Both the position numbers and the translations under genes were made by a program. 44,238 bases of DNA from Pseudomonadota bacterium (GTDB taxonomy: Bacteria; Pseudomonadota; Gammaproteobacteria; Steroidobacterales; Steroidobacteraceae), in NCBI GenBank assembly GCA_021809525.1, contig JAKAYU010000005.1, forward strand, positions 1 through 44,238, given 5' to 3'. Shown here in pieces: positions 7,746 to 16,773 of the stretch (position 1 is the stretch's first letter; every line of letters begins with the position of its first letter). The notes beneath the pieces are model-generated. The model was given only the letters and a program-made list of their open reading frames with translations. It was not told the DNA's origin and did not search any database.

Positions 7746-9976
7746 GCTTGCTCGCTCCGCAACGACTGCCGTTTTTCTTGTACCTCGGACCGCTTGCCGA
7801 ACGCCACCGGCAGAGCGACCCGGATCCGGGCCCCTCCCTCCGGTCGGTTGTCGGCGTCGATCCGGCCCCCATGTTCCTCGACGATCTTCTTGACGATCGC
7901 GAGCCCCAGCCCCGTGCCCTTGGGCTTGCTGGTGACGTACGGATCGAAGATCCGCCCGAGCAGGTCCGCCTGAAAGCCCGGTCCATTGTCACACACGCTC
8001 ACCAGCGCGAAGGCGGTCGCACCGCCCTCGAGCCGCGTGCTGATCTCGAGCCGCGGCTCGGGATGCCCCTCGAGCGCCTCGAGCGCGTTGGTCAAGAGGT
8101 TGTTCAGGATCTGACGCACCCGCCCGCGGTCGGCCTCGATGGCGCTCAGGCGCGCATCCAGATCGAGCGTGATGGTCGCACGCGGATCCTGCGAGCGGTA
8201 CAGATCGGCCACCTCGGTGACCAGCTGATTGAGGCTGAAGCGGCTGACGTGCATCTCCGGGGCGCGCGCGTACTCGCTGAAGGCATTGACCATCTGCTGC
8301 ATGCTCTCGACCTGCTGCACGATGGTGTGCGTGGAGCGCTCCAGGAACTCCCCCTCCGACGGCGCGAGAATCGGCAGCAGCCGCCGCCGCACCCGCTCGG
8401 CCGACAGCTGAATCGGCGTTAGAGGATTCTTGATCTCGTGCGCCAAGCGCCGCGCCACCTCGCCCCAGGCGGCATCGCGCTGTGCCTCGAGCAGCGCAGT
8501 GATGTCGTCGAAGACGATGACGTAGCCCATATCGCCGCTTTCCCCGGGCAGGGGCGTGCAGGCGCACATCAGCGTCACCATCCGCCCCGGCTTGCCGAGG
8601 TCGATCTGCTCGCGCCACTCCTCGCGACCGCGCGCGAAGCGCACCGCCAGCGCCGCCACGAACTGGCCGAGCCGCTCGTTGCCGGCCGCCAGGTCCGGCA
8701 GCGCCCGCCCGGTCCCGGCCGACAGATCGGTGCCGAGAATCCCGCCGGCCGCCCGGTTCGCCATGCGCACCACCAGGTTGCGATCGACCGCGAGCACGCC
8801 GGTGGACAGGCGCGCCAGGATGATCGCGAGCCGCTCGCGCTCGCGCTCGACGGCCTGCTGGCTGCGGGTCGCCTCATCGTGCGCACGCCGCAGCCGCTTG
8901 GTCATGTCGTTGAACGAGTGCACCAGATAGCCCATCTCGTCGCGCGAGGGCAGCGTGATGCGGGTCGCGAAGTCGCCCTTGCCCACCGCACGCGTGCCGG
9001 CGATCAGGTCCTGCACCGGGCGCGCCAGCCGTTCGGCCGAGAGGATCGCCCCGTGAATCGCCGCGAGCATCGCCAGCAGAAGCACCAGGGTGAGCGTCAG
9101 GCGGAAGCTGTACTTCAGCGGCTCGCGCAGCGCCGTGAGGTTGCCATAGCGCGAATAAGAGCGCTGCACGGCGTCCGAAAGCGCCGAGAGCTGCGCGGGC
9201 ACCGGATACACCGCCATGAGGTAGCGCCGGCCCGATGCGCCCGCGGATTGCGCGAGCGGCACGCCGATGCGGATGACGAACCGGCCGTTCGCCTGCGGCT
9301 CGAGGCTTACGTAGGTCCGCCGCTCGCTCACGGTGCGCACCAGGTCGGCTGGCGGCGCGAGCGGCACGTCCGAGAGCGGATCCTCGAGGCTAGCGGCGAG
9401 CACACGCTCGTTGGCGCCGTAGAGCACGATCTCCCGAGCGGAGTCGGCGCGGCGCGCCTGATCGAGCTGCCCCTGGATCCGCAGCGCCGAGTGCCCGAAC
9501 AGCGAGCGCGCCAGCACGGCCGTGCGGTGCGACTCGGCCTGCACGCGCAGATCGAGGGCCGAGCGCGACAGCACCAGCGCGTCCTTCAGGCCCTCGCGCA
9601 CCTCGACGCGGAACCAGCTGTCGATGCCCCGATCGATGAACTCCAGGGAGGAAAAATAGACGATCAGCAGCGGCGCGATCACCAGCGCGCCGAAGATCAT
9701 GACCGTGCGCGCGGTCAGGCGCGAGCCCGGCACGTGATTGCGGAAGTCGCGCACCAGCTGCCACAACCGGCGCGCGAGCAGCACGATCAGCACGAATACG
9801 CCGATGACGTTGAGCAGCACGATCCAGGGCTGCAGCCGGCCGAACTCCGAGGAGTTCTGCGCGCTCTTGGCCAGCAGCAGCAGCGCCGCGAGCCCGATGA
9901 GGCTCCACAGCGCGATCGCGGCGATCGCGCGCGCCCGGCCGCGGCGCGGCGGTCCGCTCACACCGGCAGCGACCAT
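7742..9976 (-). CDS. ntrY: NtrY-family sensor histidine kinase
   Basis: Membrane sensor kinase, about 744 residues. N-terminal membrane segments (IALWSLIGLAALLLLA, IVLLNVIGVFVLIVLLA, TVMIFGALVIAPLLIVYF) precede a periplasmic loop, a further membrane segment (LTLTLVLLLAMLAAIHG), a HAMP linker (LARPVQDLIAGTRAVGKGDF) and a PAS-like domain. The kinase core is RRLAHEIKNPLTPIQ (phosphorylated His), NNLLTNALEAL (N box), CDNGPGF and GTGLGLAIV. The start could be GTG 9985, ATG 9976 or GTG 9961; the last overlaps the DUF4390 stop as GTGA. It should phosphorylate the NtrX encoded next. The pair is linked to nitrogen or redox/envelope sensing in other bacteria; the signal here is unknown. Confidence 0.92.
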   Translation of the reverse strand: MVAAGVSGPPRRGRARAIAAIALWSLIGLAALLLLAKSAQNSSEFGRLQPWIVLLNVIGVFVLIVLLARRLWQLVRDFRNHVPGSRLTARTVMIFGALVIAPLLIVYFSSLEFIDRGIDSWFRVEVREGLKDALVLSRSALDLRVQAESHRTAVLARSLFGHSALRIQGQLDQARRADSAREIVLYGANERVLAASLEDPLSDVPLAPPADLVRTVSERRTYVSLEPQANGRFVIRIGVPLAQSAGASGRRYLMAVYPVPAQLSALSDAVQRSYSRYGNLTALREPLKYSFRLTLTLVLLLAMLAAIHGAILSAERLARPVQDLIAGTRAVGKGDFATRITLPSRDEMGYLVHSFNDMTKRLRRAHDEATRSQQAVERERERLAIILARLSTGVLAVDRNLVVRMANRAAGGILGTDLSAGTGRALPDLAAGNERLGQFVAALAVRFARGREEWREQIDLGKPGRMVTLMCACTPLPGESGDMGYVIVFDDITALLEAQRDAAWGEVARRLAHEIKNPLTPIQLSAERVRRRLLPILAPSEGEFLERSTHTIVQQVESMQQMVNAFSEYARAPEMHVSRFSLNQLVTEVADLYRSQDPRATITLDLDARLSAIEADRGRVRQILNNLLTNALEALEGHPEPRLEISTRLEGGATAFALVSVCDNGPGFQADLLGRIFDPYVTSKPKGTGLGLAIVKKIVEEHGGRIDADNRPEGGARIRVALPVAFGKRSEVQEKRQSLRSEQA

Positions 9977-10578
9977 GAGTACCACGCGCTCTCGCGCTGC
10001 CAGTCATCCGTCCAGAACAGGAGCGCCCGCAGCGATGCAGGCAGCTTGCCTCGACGCACGCCGGCGCGGACGCTGATGATGTAGCGACCGCTGTGCAATT
10101 GCGACTCGACCAGAATGGGCCAGTCGCGCACGCGCTCCAGGTAATCGAGCGCCTTCTTGACGGTATCGAAGCTGCGCTCCGCACCGCTTTGCACGTCCCG
10201 CACCACGTAGCGGCGCGTGACCACATGGTAGGCGAGCTCGCGGTGCAAGGTCAGATCGATGACCGTGGCATTGAACCAGAACCGGCGCACCTGCTCGATC
10301 CGGGTTTCCACATCGAAGCTCAGCGTCACCCCGTTCTGCAGCGCCTTGAGAATCGTCGGGTTGAGCGGATAGGTCACCTGCGCGTTCAGTTCGATCACGC
10401 CGTGGTCGAAATTGACGTACGCCGAGCGCACCGCCAGCGTGCCGTCGAGCGCGCTCGCGCCTGCCACGGTGCGTGCCACTGCAAGCACTAGCAAGGCCAG
10501 AGCGATCCCCAGCGAGTGAGGCACACGCGCGTGCGCCGACGCCCTCCCCCGCGCCCGTCGCGAACCCGCTCGTGGCAT
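9958..10578 (-). CDS. DUF4390 exported protein
   Basis: A 206-residue protein with an N-terminal signal or anchor segment (LGIALALLVLAVARTVAGAS) and a beta-rich body: AYVNFDHGVIELNAQVTYPL, TLSFDVETRIEQVRRFW, and a C-terminal LLFWTDDWQRESAWYSWSLP. This matches DUF4390, a family of unknown function found directly between rsmB and the ntrY kinase gene in gamma- and betaproteobacteria. The conserved neighbourhood suggests it feeds into NtrYX signalling or senses an envelope condition, but that is inference. I prefer ATG 10578 over TTG 10581. Confidence 0.85.
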   Translation of the reverse strand: MPRAGSRRARGRASAHARVPHSLGIALALLVLAVARTVAGASALDGTLAVRSAYVNFDHGVIELNAQVTYPLNPTILKALQNGVTLSFDVETRIEQVRRFWFNATVIDLTLHRELAYHVVTRRYVVRDVQSGAERSFDTVKKALDYLERVRDWPILVESQLHSGRYIISVRAGVRRGKLPASLRALLFWTDDWQRESAWYSWSLPV

Positions 10579-10623
10579 CAATGCAACGACCGAACGCGTA
10601 AATCCCCCTTGGCCAGAACGATA

Positions 10624-11967
10624 TCAGGATGCCGGCGTTGTCTTTTCGATACAAGCATAATAGAAGCCGTCCGTGTCCGCCGCACCCCCAGCCAGCAATT
10701 GCGCGCCGTAGGGGCAGAGCACCGCGCCGGCGGGCAATTGCGCCGCCGGCAGCGCGACGGGCCGCGCCTGCGGTTCCCCGGCGAGCAACCGCGCCACGAC
10801 CCCCTCGTTTTCCGCTGGCAGCACCGAGCAGGTCGAGTACAGCAGCCGCCCCCCGGGAGCGAGCAGCCGGAAGGCCGCGCCAAGGATCTCGAGCTGCGTG
10901 GCCACAAGCTGTGCAATATCCTCGGCGCGGCGCAGCAGCTTGATATCCGGGTGGCGACGGATCACGCCGGTGCCCGAGCAGGGGGCGTCGACCAGGATGC
11001 GCTCGAAGGGCCGGCCGTCCCAGAAGCTCGCCGGGCGGCGGACGTCGGCGGCGACCAGATGCGCACTCAACTTGAGCCGCGAGAGTGTCTCGGCCACCCG
11101 CTCGAGGCGGGCCGGGTCGATGTCGAGGGCCCACAGCTCGAGCGCACCGTTCCGCTCCAGAATGTGCGCCGTCTTGCTGCCCGGCGCGGCACAGGCGTCG
11201 AGCACCCGCATGCCGGGCAACGCATCGAGCAGCGGCGCGGCCAGCTGTCCCGCCGCGTCCTGCACCGACACCCACCCCTCGGAAAATCCGGGCAGCGCCG
11301 TGACGGGCACCGGCGGCTCGACCGAGATGGCGGTCGGACCGGCCGCACCAGCGATGCCATCGAGAGGCCGGCCTGAGAGCCCTGCGCACGCCAGGTCCTG
11401 CAGGTACTGCTGTGCCGGGCGCAGCTGCGGATTGAGCCGCAGCGTCAGGGGCGGATGCGCATTGTTCGCCGCGAGGATCGCTTCGGACTGCTGCGGCCAG
11501 GCCGCCTGCAGGAGCGCGACCAGCCATCTCGGGTGCGCGCTGCGGCGCGCCGGATCCTCGTCCACGCGCGCGAAGAGTGCTTCGCGCTGCGCGACCAGCT
11601 TGCGCAGAACGGCGTTCACCAGGCCGCTGGCGTGCGCGTGACGCAAGATCCGCGCCGCGTCGACCGCCGCGTGGACGGTCTGCTGGGGCGCGTTGCGGGA
11701 GTATTCGATCTGGTGTGCCGCCGTGACGAGCAGAGCGTGCACATCGCGGCCGAGCGCGTGCGGCCGCGCGAGCAGGCCGTCGACGGCCGGCTGCAGACGC
11801 AGATACCAGCGCATCGTGCCCAGGGCGATGGCGCGCACCGCGGCACGGCGCGCACTCGCCTCGAACGCCGCGAGGGCCGTGTCGGCCGACTGGCCGGTCA
11901 GCACCGCCGCCACCGCGCGCGCGGCATCCGCCAGCGTGGCGGCCGCCGGGTTTTCAGGACGATTCAA
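10624..11967 (-). CDS. rsmB: 16S rRNA m5C967 methyltransferase RsmB
   Basis: RsmB uses S-adenosylmethionine to methylate C967 of 16S rRNA. The 447-residue product has an N-terminal NusB-like RNA-binding domain (HQIEYSRNAPQQTVHAAVDA) and a C-terminal Rossmann methyltransferase: DACAAPGSKTAHI (SAM site), VDAPCSGTGVIRRHPDIK (first catalytic Cys) and YSTCSVLPAENE (second Cys). The ORF track begins at 12090, deep in fmt. The in-frame TTG at 11967 overlaps the fmt stop as TTGA and gives the normal N-terminus (LNRPENPAAATLA), so I choose it. The gene is the third of the def-fmt-rsmB operon. Confidence 0.95.
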   Translation of the reverse strand: MNRPENPAAATLADAARAVAAVLTGQSADTALAAFEASARRAAVRAIALGTMRWYLRLQPAVDGLLARPHALGRDVHALLVTAAHQIEYSRNAPQQTVHAAVDAARILRHAHASGLVNAVLRKLVAQREALFARVDEDPARRSAHPRWLVALLQAAWPQQSEAILAANNAHPPLTLRLNPQLRPAQQYLQDLACAGLSGRPLDGIAGAAGPTAISVEPPVPVTALPGFSEGWVSVQDAAGQLAAPLLDALPGMRVLDACAAPGSKTAHILERNGALELWALDIDPARLERVAETLSRLKLSAHLVAADVRRPASFWDGRPFERILVDAPCSGTGVIRRHPDIKLLRRAEDIAQLVATQLEILGAAFRLLAPGGRLLYSTCSVLPAENEGVVARLLAGEPQARPVALPAAQLPAGAVLCPYGAQLLAGGAADTDGFYYACIEKTTPAS

Positions 11968-12956
11968 CGCGACCGACCGAGCCGCATGGGCGGCTGCAGG
12001 CGGCTGTGACCGCTGGCGAACACTCCGGCGCACTGCGGCGCGCCCCCCGGCCGCTGCAGCGTGAGCAGGTCGAGGCTCCCGACGCCGCATTGCACGCGCA
12101 GATACCCGTCGCGATGATTGCCGTCGGCCTGCAGAAGGGTGCCCGGCAGCGCGCCGCTCCCGTCAGCCTCGGGCGCGAGGCGGGCCGCATGCACCAGCAG
12201 GCGCTCCTCGGCGCCGCTGGCCGGATCGATCCACACCGTCTCGGCCGTGACGCGCGGGCGCAGCGCCCGGATCTGGCGCTCGATCTCGACCGCCGGGCGC
12301 CGCCAGTCGATCTGCGCCTCGCGTTTCTCTAGCTTACGGGCGTAGGTGACGCCTTCGGCGGGCTGCGGCGTGGCGCTCAGCGTGCCGCGCGCGAGGCCCT
12401 CCAGGGCTTCAAGCAGCAGCGGTCCGGACAGCTCGGCGAGGCGGTCATGCAGGCTTCCGCCGGTATCGGACGGCTCGATAGGAACGCGCCGCTGCAGCAG
12501 GATCGGACCGGTGTCGAGACCGGCCTCCATGCGCATCACCGTGAGTCCCGTTTCGGCATCTCCGGCCAGCAGTGCGCGCTCGATCGGCGCCGCCCCACGC
12601 CAGCGGGGCAGCAGCGAGGCGTGAACATTCAGGCAGCCGAGCGGCGGCAGATCGAGCACTGCCTGCGGCAGGATCAGCCCGTAGGCGACCACCACGAGCA
12701 CCTCGGGCCGCCACTCGAGCAGCGCCGCCCAGTCGGCCGGGGTCTTCAGAGCCGCCGGCTGGCGGACCGGAACGTATGCCTCGGCCGCGAGCTTCACCGG
12801 GGAGGCGCTCAGCTGCCGCCCGCGCCCCCTGGGCCGGTCAGGCTGGGTGAGGACTCCGACGAGCCGATGACGGGAATGCTGCAGCGCCTGCAGCACCGGC
12901 ACGGCAAATTGCGGCGTCCCCGCGAACGCCACGCGCAATGCATTCGGCTCGGACAC
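11964..12956 (-). CDS. fmt: Methionyl-tRNA formyltransferase
   Basis: Fmt formylates Met on initiator tRNA using 10-formyltetrahydrofolate. The 330-residue protein starts at GTG 12956 with the family N-terminus (RVAFAGTPQFAVPVLQAL). It carries the folate and catalytic signature NVHASLLPRWRGAAPIERA, with the catalytic Asn and His, then MRMEAGLDTGPIL. The C-terminal tRNA-binding domain starts near YARKLEKREAQIDW. The gene lies 12 bases behind def, whose product removes the formyl group again, and overlaps rsmB. Confidence 0.97.
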   Translation of the reverse strand: MSEPNALRVAFAGTPQFAVPVLQALQHSRHRLVGVLTQPDRPRGRGRQLSASPVKLAAEAYVPVRQPAALKTPADWAALLEWRPEVLVVVAYGLILPQAVLDLPPLGCLNVHASLLPRWRGAAPIERALLAGDAETGLTVMRMEAGLDTGPILLQRRVPIEPSDTGGSLHDRLAELSGPLLLEALEGLARGTLSATPQPAEGVTYARKLEKREAQIDWRRPAVEIERQIRALRPRVTAETVWIDPASGAEERLLVHAARLAPEADGSGALPGTLLQADGNHRDGYLRVQCGVGSLDLLTLQRPGGAPQCAGVFASGHSRLQPPMRLGRSR

Positions 12957-12968
12957 CGGGTCGGCCAG

Positions 12969-13505
12969 TCACAATGGCGCAGGCACCGCAGCGCCGCGCT
13001 GCTGGGCCCGGACCTTGCGCTCCTTCTCCAGCTTCTTGCGGATGCGATCGCGCTTGAGGCTGGAAAGATAGTCCACGAACAGCTTGCCCTCGAGGTGATC
13101 CATCTCGTGCTGCACGCACACGGCGAGCAGCTCGGCACAGTCGCGCTCGAAGAGGTGCCCGTTGCGGTCCTGCGCGCGCACCCGGATGCGCGCAGCGCGC
13201 TTGACGGCGTCGAACACCCCGGGCACCGACAGACAGCCCTCCTCGGTGCTCGCCTCCCCCTCGCGCTCGATGATTTCGGGGTTGATCAGCACCAGCGGCT
13301 CGTTGTGCGTCTCCGAGACATCGATGACAATGAGGCGCAGGTGCGCGTCGACCTGCGTGGCCGCGAGGCCGATGCCGGGCGCCGCGTACATGGTTTCGAG
13401 CATGTCGTCGACCAGCCGGTGCAGGCGGGTATCGAACCGGGTGACGGGCTGCGCCCGCGTGCGCAGCCGCGGGTCGGGAAACTCAAGTATGGTTCTGAGC
13501 GCCAT
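12969..13505 (-). CDS. def: Peptide deformylase
   Basis: Metalloenzyme that removes the N-formyl group from nascent peptides. The 178-residue product shows all three signatures: [17 protein letters not shown] (metal-binding Cys) and QHEMDHLEG (metal-binding His pair and catalytic Glu). I start it at ATG 13505 ([15 protein letters not shown]), which is the family N-terminus. The ORF track's 13589 start would add 28 atypical residues and collide with the lysM promoter. It heads the def-fmt-rsmB-DUF4390-ntrYX operon, divergent from the LysM gene. Confidence 0.97.
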   Translation of the reverse strand: MALRTILEFPDPRLRTRAQPVTRFDTRLHRLVDDMLETMYAAPGIGLAATQVDAHLRLIVIDVSETHNEPLVLINPEIIEREGEASTEEGCLSVPGVFDAVKRAARIRVRAQDRNGHLFERDCAELLAVCVQHEMDHLEGKLFVDYLSSLKRDRIRKKLEKERKVRAQQRGAAVPAPL

Positions 13506-13625
13506 GAATGCTTGGAGTTGCAATAGGGGGCGTGGTTCCGGACCGCCCGGCCGGGCTGCCGGCCGCGACGCGACCGTGACCGGATGCACAGCTTGACATT
13601 AAATCGCCGTACACGGGGAGCCGTC

Positions 13626-14879
13626 ATGCAATTATACGCGGCCATGGCGTCGAAACAGATTCGCTGTGCCCGCCTTCTGCTGGCGGGCGGGATACCGGCC
13701 CTCCTGGCGGCCTGCGCGGCCACCCATGGGGCAAGCCGGCAGACGTTGGCTATGCCGCCACCGCCGAGCCCTCCGCCGGCCGCTGCCACGGCAGCGCCGC
13801 CGCCAGCGGCCGCGACGCAGCAGGCCACGCCGATCATCCGCCGCAGCGCTCCCATGACCTATACGGTCAAGCGGGGCGATACGCTCTGGGGCATCGCCTC
13901 GAAGTTCCTGCGCGATCCGTGGGACTGGCCCGAGGTCTGGTACCTCAACCCCCAGATCCACAATCCCCACCTGATCTACCCGGGCGACGTGCTGGCGCTC
14001 GCCTACGGCCGCAACGGCAAGCCCTCGATCCGCATCGTGCGCGCCAGCCCCCTGCGCGCGCAGGCGGGCGGGGAGCCGACTATCCGGCTAGAGCCGCATC
14101 TGCGCAGCAAGCCGATCACGGCGGCCATCCCCACCATCCCGTACTCGGCGATCGCCGCGTTCCTGGCCCGGCCTGTGGTGCTCACCGCCGGGCAAATCCG
14201 CCGCGCCCCGCACGTGATCGCCTTCCGCAACCAGCACCAGATCGCCGGGACCGGCTCGATCGCCTACGTGAGCAGCCTAGGCCCCCACCCGCACAGCCGC
14301 TACAGCGTGATCCACGTCGGGCGCAAGCTGCGCGAACCGGGCGACTTCGGCTTCGGGCACGTGTTCGGCTACCTCGGCACCTACACCGCCACGGCGGTGA
14401 TCACCGCCGACGGCCATCCGGCCACGGCGGTGCTGACTCACTCGGCGCGCGAAACGTTCCGCGGCGACCGCCTGATCGCCGCTGACACACGCGCGCCGCT
14501 CACGGTCGAGCCGCGCGCCCCCTCGCGCCCGGTTCGCGGCAGGATCATCTGGGTGGTCGGCGGCACGGGCGGCGGGGCGGACCTCGCCGGCCAGTACGAC
14601 ATCGTGGTCATCAACCGCGGCAGCCGCGCCGGGCTTGCTCCCGGGGACGTGCTCGCCGTCGATCACCACGGCTCGGTGGTGCACGATACCCATGGGACGT
14701 TCGCGTGGCTCTTGCACTCCCTCGGCTCGATGGGGCGCACGTTCTCCCCGCGCGTGAAGCTGCCCAACTATCGCGCCGGCACGCTGCTGGTCTTCAAGAC
14801 CTACCGTGACGTGTCGTTCGCGCTGGTGGTGGCCGCCTCGAACGTCATCAACGACGGAGACGTCGTCCACAACCCCTAA
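13626..14879 (+). CDS. LysM-domain lipoprotein
   Basis: A 417-residue peptidoglycan-associated protein. ATG 13626 is chosen because GGGGAG sits 5 bases upstream. A lipobox (LLAAC after LLLAGGIPA) predicts lipidation. A Pro/Ala linker then leads to one LysM domain (YTVKRGDTLWGIASKFL to LIYPGDVLALAYG), which binds N-acetylglucosamine strands. The long C-terminal region (about 250 residues) has no domain I recognise beyond a conserved GRIIWVVGGTGG segment. This family normally lies immediately upstream of dprA in gammaproteobacteria; here aroE and rlmJ follow instead. Its stop overlaps the convergent aroE stop by four bases. Confidence 0.9.
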   Translation: MQLYAAMASKQIRCARLLLAGGIPALLAACAATHGASRQTLAMPPPPSPPPAAATAAPPPAAATQQATPIIRRSAPMTYTVKRGDTLWGIASKFLRDPWDWPEVWYLNPQIHNPHLIYPGDVLALAYGRNGKPSIRIVRASPLRAQAGGEPTIRLEPHLRSKPITAAIPTIPYSAIAAFLARPVVLTAGQIRRAPHVIAFRNQHQIAGTGSIAYVSSLGPHPHSRYSVIHVGRKLREPGDFGFGHVFGYLGTYTATAVITADGHPATAVLTHSARETFRGDRLIAADTRAPLTVEPRAPSRPVRGRIIWVVGGTGGGADLAGQYDIVVINRGSRAGLAPGDVLAVDHHGSVVHDTHGTFAWLLHSLGSMGRTFSPRVKLPNYRAGTLLVFKTYRDVSFALVVAASNVINDGDVVHNP

Positions 14880-15733
14880 TCGGCGCCGCCGGCGCTGAGT
14901 TCGGCATTGCGCCCGGAGAGCGCCGCGAGCACCGGCGCGGTGAGCGGCCGCACGCCGCGCCAGAGCCGGAAGGACTCGGCCGCCTGCTCGACCAGCATCC
15001 CCCAGCCGGGCACTGCCCGGCGGCAGCCCAGCTCGCGCGCCCAGCGCACGAAGGCCGTATCGCCCCGGCCATAAGCCATGTCGTAACAGAACGTGCCGGC
15101 TGCAAATGCCGTCGCCGGCACCGCCGGCAGCTCCCCGGTGAGACTGGCGGAGGTTGCGTTGATGATGACGTCGAAGGCCTGCCCGGCCAGCTCGGCGAAA
15201 CCGCAGCCCTCGACCGCGCCGAGGCCCGCGAACACCGCGGCCAGCGCCACGGCCCGCTCGGCGGTGCGGTTGGTGATCACGATGCGCCGCGGCGCGAGCG
15301 CGATGAGCGGCGCGATCACGCCACGCGCAGCGCCGCCGGCTCCGATGAGCAGGATGCTGCGCTCCCGCATGCGTATGCCGAGGTTGACCGTCAGATCCTG
15401 CACCAGGCCGGCCCCGTCGGTGTTGTCACCGAGCAGCGTGCCGTCGCGGCGCGCTGCCAGCGTGTTGACCGCGCCGGCGAGCCGGGCCCGCTCGGTGAGC
15501 TCGTTCGCGAGCGTCATGGCGCGGGTCTTGTGCGGCAGCGTGATGTTCACACCCCGCCCGCCCGTGGCGAAGAACTCGCTCACGCGCTCGATGAACTGCT
15601 CCGGCGGGGTGTCCATCAGCCGGTAGCTCACCGCCTGTCCGGTCTGGCGCGCAAACAGCGAATGAATGAAAGGCGAGAGGCTGTGGGCGACCGGGTGTCC
15701 CACCACCGCATACTGATCCACTCTCCCTTCCAT
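14876..15733 (-). CDS. aroE: Shikimate dehydrogenase
   Basis: AroE reduces 3-dehydroshikimate to shikimate with NADPH in aromatic amino acid synthesis. The 285-residue protein has the substrate-binding start YAVVGHPVAHSLSPFIHS and the catalytic-lysine motif VNITLPHKT. It continues with NTDGAGLVQDL, the NADP-binding loop LIGAGGAARGV and TNRTAERA. The C-terminal GWGMLVEQAAESFRLW is also typical. ATG 15733 is used; GTG 15721 would start nearer the conserved core. It is the second gene of a minus-strand rlmJ-aroE pair separating the LysM gene from the dprA relic. Confidence 0.96.
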   Translation of the reverse strand: MEGRVDQYAVVGHPVAHSLSPFIHSLFARQTGQAVSYRLMDTPPEQFIERVSEFFATGGRGVNITLPHKTRAMTLANELTERARLAGAVNTLAARRDGTLLGDNTDGAGLVQDLTVNLGIRMRERSILLIGAGGAARGVIAPLIALAPRRIVITNRTAERAVALAAVFAGLGAVEGCGFAELAGQAFDVIINATSASLTGELPAVPATAFAAGTFCYDMAYGRGDTAFVRWARELGCRRAVPGWGMLVEQAAESFRLWRGVRPLTAPVLAALSGRNAELSAGGAD

Positions 15734-15764
15734 GAATCGATTGTGCCCCTGCGCGCTGGCCCTG

Positions 15765-16613
15765 TCACCCCGGGCGCGGCGGGGAGAGCGCCCGCACCAC
15801 GATGCCGCCGTCCGCCGGCGCGCCGAGACGCTGGCACAGCTCCCCGAGCCAGCCCGGCATCGCCGCGTCGAGTTGGTACGGCGGGTTCGCGATCAACATG
15901 CCCGAGCCGTTGAGCGCGACGCGCGAGTCGCAGGGAAACAGCCGCAACTCGGACACGAGCGCGGGGCGCTCGATCCCGCGCGCCAGGGCGGCGAGCCACC
16001 GCTCGGTATCACGCGCGTCCTTCACCGGATACCAGATCGCCACAATCCCCGTCGGAAAGCGCCGCAGCGACTCGATGAGCCCCGCCCTGACCCGCTCGAA
16101 GTCCCCCCGGGTATCCTCGTAGGGCGGATCGATCAGCGTCAGCGCCCGCCGCTCAGGCGGTGGCAGCGCGGACCGCAGCCGCTCAAAGCCGTCGCCCGTC
16201 TCGATGCGGATGGCGGCAGGGCCGACGCTGTGCAGCGTGCGCCTGAGCGCGCGCGCCTCTTCGGGCTGGGCTTCCACGAACACGGCCCGGTCCTGCACGC
16301 GCAACTCGCTCGCCGCGAGCCACGGGGATCCGGGGTACTGGCGGTCCGAGCCGCCCGCCCGGCGCGACTCGACCACGCGCTCGAGGTAATGGCGCAGCTC
16401 GGGCGCGGCGCACGGCGCGCCCTGCAGGCGTGCGATGCCGGCAGCGGCTTCGCCCGCCGAACCGGCCAGATCGTACCGGCCGCGGCCAGCGTGGGTCTCG
16501 AGGTACAGAAAGCCCTTGTCCTTGCGCCGCAGCGCCCTCAGCAGGACCAGGAGCGTCACGTGCTTGTGAACGTCGGCAAAGTTGCCTGCGTGATGGGTGT
16601 GCCGGTACTTCAT
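15765..16613 (-). CDS. rlmJ: 23S rRNA m6A2030 methyltransferase RlmJ
   Basis: RlmJ methylates A2030 of 23S rRNA. From ATG 16613 it has 282 residues, the family length, starting MKYRHTHHAGNFADVHKH, which is diagnostic. Further signatures are FLYLETHAGRGRYDL (SAM-binding motif I), the catalytic IDPPYEDTRGDFERV, and GIVAIWYPVKDARDTERW. The ORF track start (16739) adds 42 atypical residues. The gene lies 31 bases upstream of aroE on the minus strand and is divergent from the dprA relic and smg. Confidence 0.95.
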   Translation of the reverse strand: MKYRHTHHAGNFADVHKHVTLLVLLRALRRKDKGFLYLETHAGRGRYDLAGSAGEAAAGIARLQGAPCAAPELRHYLERVVESRRAGGSDRQYPGSPWLAASELRVQDRAVFVEAQPEEARALRRTLHSVGPAAIRIETGDGFERLRSALPPPERRALTLIDPPYEDTRGDFERVRAGLIESLRRFPTGIVAIWYPVKDARDTERWLAALARGIERPALVSELRLFPCDSRVALNGSGMLIANPPYQLDAAMPGWLGELCQRLGAPADGGIVVRALSPPRPG

Positions 16614-16758
16614 GCGCCGGCACACTAGCAAATCCCAGCAGGGGGCATACCGCGAGCCATCGACGAGCGGCCCTGGGGGAGGGCGCCACCCCGGGTGCAG
16701 CGGGCCCTCAGGGGTGCCCGAGTCCTCACGGGGGCGCATGGAGATGCGTTTTAAATCG

Positions 16759-16764
16759 TAAAAT
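16759..16764 (+). promoter_or_regulatory. Possible -10 box upstream of smg-topA
   Basis: TAAAAT lies in an unusually AT-rich patch (GTTTTAAATCGTAAAATC) within very GC-rich surroundings, about 230 bases ahead of smg and pointing towards it. No good -35 is found 17 bases upstream. It may drive smg-topA, whose original upstream neighbour dprA is broken here. The rest of 16614-16773 contains nothing I can identify. Confidence 0.25.
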
Positions 16765-16773
16765 CAGATACTT

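Noticed and set aside
13593-13598. Perfect TTGACA upstream of the LysM gene
   Set aside because: No -10 box at 16-18 bases; the position there is the ribosome-binding site.
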